NCBI GenBank assembly: GCA_907165135.1
Contig: OU015566.1
Coordinates: 4,342,501-4,406,500, forward strand
DNA length: 64,000 bases
Direction: 5' to 3'
DNA from: Oikopleura dioica
Lineage: Eukaryota > Chordata > Appendicularia > Copelata > Oikopleuridae
Shown here in pieces: positions 43,383 through 54,800 of this stretch. The translations under genes and the position numbers were made by a program. The notes under the pieces were generated by a model. That model saw only the letters and a list, made by a program, of their open reading frames with translations. It did not search any database and was not told the DNA's origin. Position 1 is the first letter of the stretch, and each line of letters opens with the position of its first letter.

Positions 43383-46300
43383 ATGGACGTGACGAAAAAG
43401 AAGGATGAGACGATGATGGTAATAACGAGGGAGGAGAAGAACGATGATTCGGATTCTGGACTTGATAGCTGCTCAATTGGTAAGTCCAATGCAAAAGGGG
43501 AAAGCTGAAAACTTAAGGATACCCCGTCGAATTGTCAAAATTTTCAAACAGCGTTTTCGGCCTCTATACCCTTAAAAGTCCGGAAGATTTTCTTATCAAA
43601 ATGTAGCTAGGGAAGAGTTCTAGAGTAAAAATGAGTTAACTTATTGATACCCTTAAGTAATCACTGTCAAATCGTCAAAATAAGGTTTCAAACAGTGATT
43701 TTGCACAGATACCCTTAAAAATTTAGAAGAAAAATTGACGATTGTTTTTTTGAAAAAGCCTCCTGAAACCGCTGTGCAGTATTTTTGTGATGTGGGTTCT
43801 TTGAATATCGTAAAAAGCGGGTCGGGCGCGGATGGAACCGCATGATGTAAAATTTTATTAAACAAATCATATCAACTACTTTTTTCTCAAGCTGCTCTGC
43901 GGAATTTTCCTGTTTTACAAATTTTCCCGTTTCGAAAAAGTTGAATGTTGAGCAAATTTTCTAAAAATAAATTCATTGCGCTAAAAATTTTCAATCAGAA
44001 AAAAATGGTTAAAGTGGAAACAAAGGTCGGTGAGTTCCACCCTTCCGGTCGTCACGTGGTCTCTCCACACGGATATCCCTCAAGCCGACATTTTGGTATT
44101 AAATCGCGGATTTTGAACCTCAACCCGCGTCGGGCTGATGGATTACCACGTATGGAAAGACAGTGATGACAAATTCTGTGGCCAACGATTTTCGGGATTA
44201 AAAAAACCTAAAAAAATATTTTTTTCTAATTTTTCTTTTCAGACTCCCAGAGAAATTCCTCGGAAGAATCATCGCCGGCTCAGGAAAAGGTCGGAATAAA
44301 AATAATTTTCGCAAAAAAATCGCAAAAAAATTTCGCAGAAAAATTGCAAAAAAAAATTCGCAAGAAAAACTTTGGTCAAAAAATTTCGCGGAAAAAATTT
44401 CGTTAAAAAAATTTCGCAAAAAAATTCCGCAAAAAATTCGCAAAAATATTTCGCAAAAAATTAACCTTGATAAGTCACCGAAGCTGTCCGAAAAGAAAGA
44501 AGTGCTCACACAAGCGCCCGTGAAACTAATCAAGCAAAGTGTGAAACTTGAAGAAATCAGGAGCACGTGGACTGGACGACGGCGACGGGTCCCACGCCTC
44601 GGCGTCTCCGCCCTAAGTTCTAAGCCAAAGATGGGCGCTGAGAATTTTTCAAACAAAAAATTATTTCATATTTCTTCCAAAGAAAAGCAGTACAAGTCTA
44701 ATTGAACGTAAATCTCTCAAGAACATAAATTCGCAAGATACGTAAGTCGGAAAGAACGATAAGCGCTCCCTCGAAATCGAAAAACCGCGAATAGAGAGTT
44801 GACCAAAACAGGGGCCAGATAGTTGCGGTATCAACACGCTCAAAATTCCTCCTTTCAGTTTCCGATACGTAGCATCCCAGATGCAGAATTTATTTATAAA
44901 TTAACATGAGCAAGAGAAAAATTTCACGAAAAAATCATTTTTGAAAGAAAAAATCAGAAATTTTTTTTGGAGAAAAAAATGCTTAGAGAATTTTTTTGAG
45001 AAAAAAATTTTGAGAATTTTTTTGAGAAAAAATATTTTGAGAATTATTTTTCAGAAAAAAGATATTTGAGAAAAATATTTACATAAAAAAGCGCGGCTTT
45101 TCAATCATTTTTTTCAAAAGCCGCAAAATCTTCCTATTTGCAAGAGTCACTTTTTCCTCGGAAATAGGAGAACTGAGGTTGAACCGTTTAGCACTCGGAA
45201 AAGTGATAAGATCTTGAGCTCCAAGCGAAACACTAGAATCTGGACACTTACCGCTTCTTAGGCCAGATAACTGCGGATTAGACCTTCTGAAGCGCGGGAA
45301 AAAAGCTGGCGCAAAAAACGAGGAGATACCACTTTCTTTAAAATACTCTTTTTATGTTGCTAAAACGGAATTATCTCTCAGCCCCTGGTAGACTATCACC
45401 GCGCTGCGGGAAGCCACCCAGCTGAGTTGTGTCGCCTGCTCTGGGCCGCTCATTAGAAGTTATGAGTTTGAAAAATGAAAAATGAAAGACCAATTTGCTC
45501 TTTGAATTTTCACGGGATTTTTCTCAAACTCGGAAAAAGACAGCCACTGATAAAGACGAATGGAATACTCTTCCTGAAAACGCGGGAGAAAGAAGAATTG
45601 AGGCAAAGAGGAAAGCCTTATCAAGATGTCAAGGATTGCGCAATGACAAGGTCGAATGTCGTGGCTGATTGGACGCTTGATCTTAAAGATCATCAGGTAA
45701 AATTTGAATTAGCATCTTGACGCCCATATTTTGGGCAGAAAAAAATTTCGACAACTTTTGCGTGGAAATTTTTAGCCAACCAGAAGCCTGGATTCGGCGA
45801 ACCGGCCAATAAGGAGCCGAGTAGCCGCCTACGAAAAATTTGTCGAAATTTTTTTGTCGGTTCAAGCCACCACCCCCTTATTTTCTTTTTTAGGACTATT
45901 GCGATCAGGAAATCGAATCAAATTTACACAAAAAACTCCAACTCCAAAACTCGAAAATCGTTTCAGAAGATTCGCTCTCGACTTCTGGAATCTCCGAAAT
46001 CTCATCGAGCTCGAACCAGAATTCCGACTCAAATTCCTCGAGCAGCTCTTTTTCAAAAAGCGATTCTTCGCGCGCCTCGACAAGATTTCAAAAAGTCGCT
46101 GAAAAAGTCAACTTTTCGGAAAAATTGAAAAAGATGAAGCAAAAGTTTTCGAAGCAATCCTCGCCGAAAAATCCGTTTGAAATCAAGGAGGACTTTACTC
46201 CACCGCCAAGCGCTGCGCCAAAGCCCCAGCTGCCAATCAAAAAGGAGGAGAATAAAGAAGGATTGAAGCTTTCTGTAGGGCAACAGCAATCCAAAATTTT

Positions 46301-46419
46301 GGTAATTTTTTCCCAAAAGCCATTTTTAGCAATTTTTCTAGCGACTTCATTGCGAACAATGCGTTTTAAAAGACAAGCCGCAGGACTTCCAAAGCGTTCT
46401 TTTCGTTTGTCAACTGTGA
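43383..46419 (+). CDS. Ser/Lys-rich, probably nuclear protein of unknown function
   Basis: Phase-consistent model of 298 aa: 43383-43479, 44243-44289, 44475-44630, 45540-45650, 45894-46301, 46342-46419 (897 nt). Introns 1, 2, 4 and 5 are GT-AG. Intron 3 (44631-45539) has no GT donor in frame and is the weak point, though it ends in AAAAAG and has a short inverted TGAGAA near both borders. The protein has an acidic start, a basic cluster (GRRRRVPRLG), a long Ser/Asn-rich tract (SISEISSSS-like), a Lys-rich coiled stretch and a C-terminus with CEQC and a later Cys that might bind zinc. Intron 4 holds a family 2 element. No family recognised. Confidence 0.5.
43500..43690. repeat. Dispersed repeat, second copy of the 1.6-kb repeat
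   Basis: Matches 1556-1735 in order and orientation (TTTTCAAACAGCGTTTTC, GAGTAAAAATGAGTTAAC, GATACCCTTAAGT). It lies in intron 1 of the Ser/Lys-rich gene. Confidence 0.65.
45716..45880. mobile_element. Family 2 MITE in an intron of the Ser/Lys-rich gene
   Basis: TTTCGACAACTTTTGCGTGG at the left, GAAAAATTTGTCGAAATTTT at the right, CCGGCCAATAAGGAGCC centre. Confidence 0.7.
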
Positions 46420-46880
46420 ATATTTCCATGAGACGTTTTTTGAAAAACAATTTCTGTAAATAAACATTTCTGTGCATTATAAACTCTGAATTTAGCGGCC
46501 CAAATCTGTCTGATATTAGCAAATTGTGGTCAAAGTTCGAATTTTTAATCGCGGGTTATGTTTATTTGCAAGGGCAAAATAGGGCAAATTATGTAATTTT
46601 AGCAAGAAAAATCACGAAAAAGAGCCCAAAAATGCAATTTTACGATAAAATTTGGGTCGAAAAACGCGAAAAAATTGCGATTTTTTGAGCTTCATTTTGA
46701 ATTTTTTTTTCCTTTTCGCCATTTTTTCCCGGGGAAAAATCTAAGGTGTGGCCAGTCATTGCAAATCTAAGCAAATTTGCTCTTTTCGTTGCATAACTTC
46801 GACAAATACTGATGTTCCTCGTGAGAACTTTGTTTGTCAGAAGAGAAAAATACCATTGAATAATCCGCGTAAATTTCGAA

Positions 46881-47584
46881 ATGGTCAATTTTCTACCGAC
46901 TTTTCTCTTTTTCATCGAAGCTTATCATACTTTTGCTCACTCGTTGATCCTTTTTGGAGTGAGGACGATTCCGCTGAAAGATTTGAATAATGTCGGGTAA
47001 GAGCTTTTATCCAAGCCGCCTTTTCCTATCTCCAACCAAGAAATTTGTAGTTTATACTTCCTTATCGATGCTCTTTCGGTCCTCGCCTCGTATCTCTTCC
47101 ACGGCCGATTCACCTACATCGTCCTTTTCCAGCAGATTCAACACTACTACTACGTCCTTACCTGGAACAAAAGCTACTGGTCCAAACGAGTCGCCTACTG
47201 GGTATGACTTTTATTCTTTCAAACCACTCTTTATTCATCTAGAGCTCGCTGGACTGGCATATTAATGGAGGAAAAAGCCGGGCAATGGAATGGATTGGCA
47301 CTTTTTACGATGTTTCTACTCATGTCTTGATGATGTACGCCCTAAGCGAGGTAGAAATCAACGAAGATATCTTCGAATTCATACTTTTCAGTACATTGGC
47401 ACGATTGACTACTTGATCGCTTTCCTACTTTTCATGGCTGGATCAAAAGCTGTCCTTTTCAATTCAAAGTAAAACGCAAAAAATTGACATAAAATGGACC
47501 TGAAATTCTAGATTTGCCTGGTCCTCGCCTTCAAATCCGCCAAACTGGGTCAAAAAACGGGCTACCGAGACAGATGTCTACTAA
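46881..47584 (+). CDS. Multi-pass membrane protein, unknown family
   Basis: Five exons, all GT-AG with 41-54 nt introns: 46881-46996, 47051-47201, 47243-47350, 47392-47468, 47512-47584; 525 nt, 174 aa. Hydrophobic stretches lie at the N-terminus (MVNFLPTFLFFIEAYHTF), at LYFLIDALSVLASYLF, around VSTHVLMMYALSEYIG and at YLIAFLLFMAGSKAVLF, suggesting about four helices. The tail is polar (SSPSNPPNWVKKRATETDVY). Aromatic-rich loops (QQIQHYYYVLTWNKSYW) separate the helices. The 38-aa exon 1 was chosen because it alone keeps the phase 2 junction. The next gene starts 258 bp downstream. Confidence 0.7.
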
Positions 47585-47842
47585 AGTTTAGACAAAACGA
47601 TTATTTCTTTTGCTGGCTGATAAAAAAGACCCTTATTTTTGAAAACGGTCCTGTCAATAAAAAATATTATTCAGAAATTCATAACGCGCATAGTTTCAAA
47701 AGGGTTGAAGCGTCATGCCCTCGGGGCGATCTTCGATTCTTGAATCACCGAGTTTTTTTTTTCTTCAGCGCAGAAAATTTAAACACTGAGAAGCGAAAAA
47801 AATGTTTTGAGAAAAAGAATAGAGAGCGTTAAATAAAAGAAA

Positions 47843-50812
47843 ATGAAGCTTCTCGTGGGATTTTTACAGTCGGGCACTGTAATTGCCCAGCTTCAGCGAG
47901 GGCCTGAACAAGGTAAGGAAGAAATTGAAAGATGAGTTCTTCAATTTGGTTTTTCAGCTATTCTGGCTTCTTCGGAGGAGATCGCAAAAAGAGAAGATTG
48001 GAAGCTGGATCCGTTGGTCCAAGTTCGTTGGGATTTCGGCGACTGCGGAAAAACAGGGATGAATGGCCCGACGGTTGAAGAATGCAACGAGTACTACTTC
48101 GACAGTAATCTTGAGGGAAGTGTCCGAGTCGAAGAAGGCGTTCAACAGTGGGTCGTCCCTGCCGATGGTTTGTATCTCGTGACAGCTGGTGGACCCGCAG
48201 GATCATCAGTCTCCGCCGGTGGTCGAGGAAGAGGAGCCATTCTCGAAGGCAATTTTCATCTTATGAAGGGAGAGATCATCGACATCGTCGTCGGCCAAAT
48301 CACCGACTACAACCTCAGCGCCGACCCGAATTCTCGCCGGGGTCTTGGCGGCTCTGGCGGAACCTTCGTCGTAAGAAACCAGGATAACAAAATTCTCATG
48401 GCAGCTGGTGGCGGTGGAGGCGGCGCGGGAAGGAAAGCTAATGTCGGTCTCACGAGAAATGTCAACGACGCGACTGAGTATCCATACGGGCAAAATGCCT
48501 CCATCCCGCTTTCTGGAAAAGGAGGAAGGGATGATCTCGGCGTAGGCGGACAAGGAGGACTGGGCGGCTCGTACGGACCAAGTATCATCGGTTTCGACGG
48601 GACACGCAAATTCGGTGGCGGTGGCGGCGCTGGTTTCGGCAATATGACCGGCGGAACTGAAGATGGCGGCGGAGCAGCACATCCGTCCGAGCTTGGAATC
48701 GATTCTAGAGGCGCAATAAATTTTCTGAGCGTAAATAGAGGAATGAACTCAAAGGGCACAGGTGGATTCATTCAATTCAAACCAAAAGGCTCGAGATTAC
48801 TAATAACCAACAATGGTGGCTTTGGGGGCGGTGGGTATGGCAGCGAAGATGGCGGTGCTGGCGGCGGGGGAGGATATTCGGGTGGCGCTGGTGGTCCGCC
48901 AGATGGATATTCTGGCGGTGGAGGAAGTTTGAACAACGGGCTGAGGCAACGAAATGATCGGCTTAACGATGGCAGGGGGTTCGTAACAATCTCCTTTATC
49001 GGAAAACAATGCTGCGGCCCTCGAGATGTCTATGTAGCCATGGCTTTTATCGCTGGAATTCTTGCTAAACTTCTTGTCACGTATTTTGCTTACTGGGCCT
49101 GGAGAACTGCGAAACGAATGCACACCTCTTACGTCATCATCAACCACCTGAAAGAGCTCAGACGAGAAAACCAAAAGCTAGACGCTGATGAAACTCTTCT
49201 CATCGGCAGAATTCTCGAGCAAGAAGAAGATTTGAAGAGCCGAATAGGCGCGAGCCGCCCAGATTTGAGAAGGCGTCTTTCAGGAAGAAAACGAACCCAT
49301 TACGACTCTGAGAGCTACACAACTACGGATCAGACGAGCAATCAATATACAGATAGATCGAGGACTGTAATGTCTGCGTCGCAATCTGAATCCGGAACTG
49401 TGATCACAGGTGATTGATAGAGAACTATTTATGATGATATCACTCGAAAAATTTCCGAGTCGAAATCTGATTTTTATTCAAAATTCTAGCGCGCCGATTG
49501 TCATCAGAGTCAGACAGCTCAGCTTCAACAGTTGTCAAGCAGCCAGTAACACAATCCATGGCAGCGTCTCAGGTTATTATGAAAACATTTCATTTTTCCT
49601 CATTTTTGATCATTTTTCTAGGCGTTCACAAATGTGACTCAAATGTCAAAAATCTCCAACCCGGGCAAAACTGAGGCAGATTCGGTCCTTGGTGGCGCAA
49701 CTTTCAAATCTAGGTCGAAATTGGATGGAGTAAACAAATCTACTCGCTCTGGAATCTATGTAAGTTTGTTCTTGCAGTATTTTTTCTTACAGTAAATCTA
49801 GTCAACTATCGGAAGAAACGCAGTGATGCCAGAAGAAGACGAAGAATTCAGCGATGAAGATGAAAACATTGAAAATGACGAAGAAGAAGACGAGCTTTCT
49901 GAACGATCTTCTCCAATCAAATCTCTTGCAAAGTCAAACATGAGCTTGGCGAAATCGCAACGAAGCGCTGCTTCTGGCTTCCAGAGCCGACTCAGTAGAC
50001 CTGGAACGACAATTGTTTCTGCAGCGAGATCTGCTCGATCCGTCGCGACTTCAGAAGCGCCGCACTCAAGTCGGGCGAGAACTCCTGCGCCAATGGATGA
50101 GTCGATCGGAAGATCTTATGGAAACTCAATTTCAAAGGTAGAAAATTATTTTACCACTAGAATCTGAAACGAAAAACTCAAGAATTTTATGCTTGAATCA
50201 AAAATTAAAAACATTTTTGTAGATTTTTAAATCTCTGTCCGAGCTGAGCTCCGAATTTATTGACCCGAAAAAGTCAAAAGATCGGCGAGTGAGCTTTTTG
50301 GACTTGACATCCACAAGCGCGAGTTCGAGCTCGTATTCCACCTCAATTTCGCCCCGCGTCATTTCTGATAGCATTTCCGATTCATCTCGGACAACGTTGG
50401 TATTGCATGATTGAAAACTTTGAAAACTTTGTGTTTTCGATTTTTTTTTTCATTTGCCTTTTTTCAAATGAGATTTTTTTCGGCATTTTTTCGAGATAAG
50501 GGGCGCTTATCTTTTTTCTTTCGCAATATATTTTTATTTTCTTATTTAAACCAAAATATATTGTTTGAAAATACCATTTTTCAGGAGCTCGATTTATCCA
50601 TGAGCAAGAGTCAAATGACCCTGACAGAAGACGATCCCTCAGGTAAGACAAATATTGAGTCCGCGAACTTAAAATTTTCAGTCTCACAACTATCGATTTC
50701 CGAGTCGCAGTATTCAAGAGCATATCAATCGGGGAGCGAGGAGGATGGTTCGTACTCTGAATCCTACCGCAGCCAAAGTGAATATACTGAGAACAGCCAT
50801 TACCGCGTCTAA
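47843..50812 (+). CDS. Single-pass protein with ALK/LTK-type glycine-rich ectodomain and no kinase
   Basis: Eight exons, all GT-AG: 47843-47912, 47958-49409, 49490-49572, 49622-49759, 49802-50137, 50223-50399, 50585-50642, 50682-50812; 2445 nt, 814 aa. The start MKLLVGFLQSGTVIAQ is a weak signal peptide. Residues about 45-375 resemble the ALK/LTK glycine-rich domain: FGDCGKTGMNGPTVEECNEYY-like opening, QWVVPADGLYLVTAGG, then poly-Gly segments. One membrane span follows at about 380-402 (VYVAMAFIAGILAKLLVTYF). The cytoplasmic tail of about 410 residues is Ser- and acid-rich and stops without a kinase domain. In ALK the domain binds ligands of the ALKAL type; a decoy or ligand-presenting role here is inference. 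Confidence 0.72.
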
Positions 50813-50862
50813 TCTTTTCTGTCCACCTATGCCTTCAAAAACACTCCATTCTCACTAACATA

Positions 50863-51601
50863 CCGTGGTTTTCCATTTTAAGAGCGTTTTTTGGATGACA
50901 GGCCTCGCTCAAATCGCTCTTAGATTGGAAATTTTTCAATCAAGGTAGGATGACAGTGGGATTTTCAATTTTTCCGTTTGACAAATTCTAAATATCGCTC
51001 GGTCATTTTCAATCCTGTGACAACCTTGTGTTCTGCAATTACAAAAAAAAAAAAGATCCGATGTTTTCTTGACGATTTCATCGTCGATCATGATCATCTG
51101 AACATCAAGGAGGAAGATCTAGTGAACAAAGCGAACGAAATCTTCATGAACATGAATCCAGCAATCTTCAAGCGCTCTTGGATCAATACTGGGCTGATCA
51201 AGGAGGAAGAATTCGAAGGAGCTGTTGAAGATTTTGAGGACTTGGATGTTTTGGAAAGTGTGCTGGAGAAAGAAGACGAGGAAGAGCTGGTCGAGCATTT
51301 TCTGGCGCTTCAAATCGATGAAACACGAGTCGCAACCCCGATGGAGATTGAAAAGGAACCTCAAGTTCAAGTGATAGAGAGTGCCGACACTGCGAAGCCT
51401 TCGACTTCAAAATGGCCAGAAAAGCAGTCGAGGATTACAAAATTTTTTAATAAATGATTCACTGTAAGTCTGAAAATTTTTTGATTTTTAATAAAAATCA
51501 TAAAAAACGCTCCTAAACTGGAATTTCGGCAGATGACAACATTTTCAAAATATACGCAAAAACGCTCTTAAAGTGGGCGCTCTTAAAATGGAAAACCACG
51601 G
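50863..51601. mobile_element. Internally deleted pogo/Tigger-like DNA transposon
   Basis: Perfect 24-bp terminal inverted repeats begin CCGTGGTTTTCCATTTTAAG, and the element is flanked by TA on both sides (50861-50862 and 51602-51603), the target duplication of Tc1/mariner-pogo elements. Subterminal CGCTCTTA motifs recur inside each end. At 739 bp it is far too short for an autonomous copy; most of the transposase is gone. Confidence 0.88.
50978..51457 (+). pseudogene. C-terminal remnant of a pogo-type transposase with a PIP box
   Basis: An open frame without a proper ATG start. PAIFKRSWINTGLI matches the stretch that follows the catalytic core in Tigger/pogo transposases. It continues into an acidic tail (LEKEDEEELVEHFLALQ) and ends with QSRITKFF followed by NK, a textbook PCNA-interacting (Qxx[ILM]xxFF) motif. 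The Drosophila pogo transposase is known to bind PCNA through such a tail. The DDE catalytic residues are absent. Confidence 0.65.
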
Positions 51602-51894
51602 TATTCTTTCAAATATAAAAAGAAACAAAAAAAATTAATAAATTTTTTTTTAAAAGTTCATTTTGGATCGCATTAGAAATCGTTTTTCTGGACATAATCT
51701 TACAAGAAAACATATCTGGCTGTGGAAAGGCAGCACTTTTCTTTGAGATTTGTTTAGACGAGCTAATCAAATTAATCCGTATTCGTTTTCGCGGCGTAAC
51801 TCGCCGAGGATAAACCTATCACGAAAATTTTCTCTTCTATTTTTTTCTCAAAACCGAATCAGAACGAAAGAAGCCGGGCTAGCTTTCGTTCGAA

Positions 51895-54800
51895 ATGAGA
51901 AAATTTCTCTTTTCCTTTTTTGCTGCGGGTTTCGCAGAACAGGAACTACCGGTTCCCCCGACAAGAGCTCCCCGTGACTGGCACAATGGTCCTCACGGCG
52001 ATTTGATTTTGACCGATTGGCAGAAAGAGATTCTAGAGAACAGCGGCTTCGACACTTCTACTTACAATGTTGACCCGAATGTGCCCACGCCAAAGGGTCT
52101 TCAAGAAGAGGCGTATTTCAATAAATGGAATGTTTTGAACGCGGCGGGCAAAATTGTCGTTCCTTACTTTTTTCACGAAACGGTAACTGAGAGCTTCCGG
52201 CAGCAGATCCACGATGAACTTGTCGATTTTACCAACTCGCTTGGCTGCATCGAAATGGTCCACGATCCGGACCTGACGTACGCGAATGGAGTCTACGTCA
52301 TCGGCGAAACTTCAAACAAAGAAGATGGTTCAGAAGGATCCGGCTGCTGGTCCTACGTTGGCCGAGCTCCAGGAGGATATAATGGATACGGACACCTTAT
52401 CAATCCGGGCTGGCAAGCGCTAAGATTGCCTGATTGGTGCATCCAACAAGGCGGTGTCCATCACGAATTTCTCCATGCTCTTGGTTTGCTTCACGAACAA
52501 GACCGACCAGATTTCGAGGAGCATTTCGAGCCACATGCTGATGGTGGAGAACTTACGGGCACTGGAAAATGGTTCGATACTGGACATGTTCTCGAACCAA
52601 GCTCGAATTTGATGTATTCAGGTTAGTTTTTCTCAGATTTGAAAAAAAAAAAATTTTTCAAAACGTCTTCAGGCTTCACCCTCAAAAACGGTGGATCATA
52701 CTCTTCCCATGATCTATTAACCACGACGGATGCTATCCAAGTCTGGAAGCAATACTGCGAAGCGAATTTCCCTCAATTTCCTCTTCCCGCTATGACCACC
52801 TGCCCTTCGCCAGACGTTGTCGGCGCCATTCGACCAGTTTTCCACCATCGATTGTGCGATAGTTTCAATAACTGTCTCGGAGGCGAGGATGAAGGAAGCG
52901 AGATTGTGAGATGCGAAACTGACTTGAATGAAAATGGATGCTGCGCGTCCATCTATTCAAGTCTCTTTGGACAGACTTGTGTGTCGAATGGACTTGTCAA
53001 CGATAAGCAGAGCTATCTCTGCCCGAATGGTCATTCACTCAGATGGAGCACAAGCGGCGGTTGGACATATTAGTGAGTTAGAATTTCAAGCAGTAAAGAT
53101 ATTGATTTGTTTTTTTAGTTCCACCGAAACAGGCTTTAGCCGCTACTCATACTCAGGAATCTCTTTTGGCGACACATCAGGAACTTGCGTTCATTCGGAA
53201 GTTCTAGAGGCTACTTTTGTTTGGCAATTGAACAATATGCAGTTGAGCTGCCTTAGGAACGGCGAAAAAACACTGCTGCCGTGCGCAAACAGCACATGCA
53301 ATTTTGAAGTGGCAACCTGCGAGAACAATGCCGAAGAAACTGGATTCACGTGTATTTGTAAAGATGAATTTCCGGGCTGCGATTCTGGAAACCCGAACAC
53401 AACAACAACAACGACGACTACTACAACAACCGCTTCGACAACTACTCTTGGAAGCGGCTCGATGACCAACACAGGCAACATCGACATCTACACTCACGAT
53501 TGGATCAATACCCCGACCATCTATCCCGACTGTCCAACCAACCATAACAATGACAGTATAGTTGATCCATGGGAGACTGTTGAATCCGAATGGATTCCAG
53601 CACCTTCAAACGGATTCATGAACTTACTGAACACGGCAGCTGCAGATGGCGTTTGTGGAGCAGTAAGAGAGGAAATGTTGCCACAAGATCTAGCAAGAAG
53701 ATTCACGAGCAGATCGCTGATTCCGGCGACTTTTGGAGTCAAATGCAGCTTAGTAATTGATGGCATGTGTTCTGAAGCTCACGTGAAATTTTGCTGCTTT
53801 GCAACCGACCCAACTACGACAACAACGACGACAACTACTACGATTTCAACTACAACAACAACTTCATCCACGTCCACCAGCACCAGCACCACCAGTACCA
53901 CCAGCACCACAAGTACCACCACCACCACCACCTCGACCACAACCACAACAACAACAACAACAACCACGACAACATCTACTACGACCACTACAACAACAAC
54001 ACTCGGTGACTTCGATCCTCTAACTGATACCATTCAGTCAGGTCTTTCCGGCTGCACACGAGAAGAAAATTACCCTGGTGCCTTCTTGGCTCGACGAAGA
54101 AACCGGAAAAATAAGCGAAAAAACAAAGGAAAAATGGATGACAAAATTGTGGGAGGAGTCACTGCCGAAGAAAATCAGTGGCCTTGGATAGCGAGACTGT
54201 CGCTTCGAGACGCGAGCGGCGCTACATATTTGTGTGGCGGAACTGTTATCGACAATAACTGGGTCTTGAGCGCCGCTCACTGTTGTCAAGGAATGTCCAC
54301 AATCACTGCCACTTTCAGTGATCTTACTAAATCTACCAGCGAGACGAATGAATTCACCTTAGTTGCGCATCATTTCGAAATCCATCCAGAATATTCTGGA
54401 AGCGGATATGATCTGTGTCTTATTCATTTCATGGAAGACATCGTTTCAGAAGACGTCGATGGTGACGTCGAGCTCGCATGCATTACTGATGCTCTTCCTG
54501 AGCACGGATCAGCCTGTTGGGTTGCTGGATGGGGAACAACTTCTTTCGGTGGCAACACTTCAAACAATCTTTTGCAAGCTGGCGTAAACATCTTCAGCAA
54601 TGAATACTGTCTTGCGAATTCTGCCATCAATTCACTCGAGCCTGATGACATTTGCGCTGGTGTCCCTGACTTAAATGGGGATGGACAAACCGATGGAGGT
54701 GTTGATGCTTGCCAAGGAGACTCAGGAGGTCCTTTGATCTGCAATTATAACGGAAAAGCAACACTCGTTGGAGCAGTCTCTCGAGGAACTGGGTGCGCGT

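Noticed and set aside
48206-49174. Pro/Ser-rich minus-strand frames opposite the glycine-rich domain
   Set aside because: Complement of Gly codons; the plus strand has the domain, splice sites and start.
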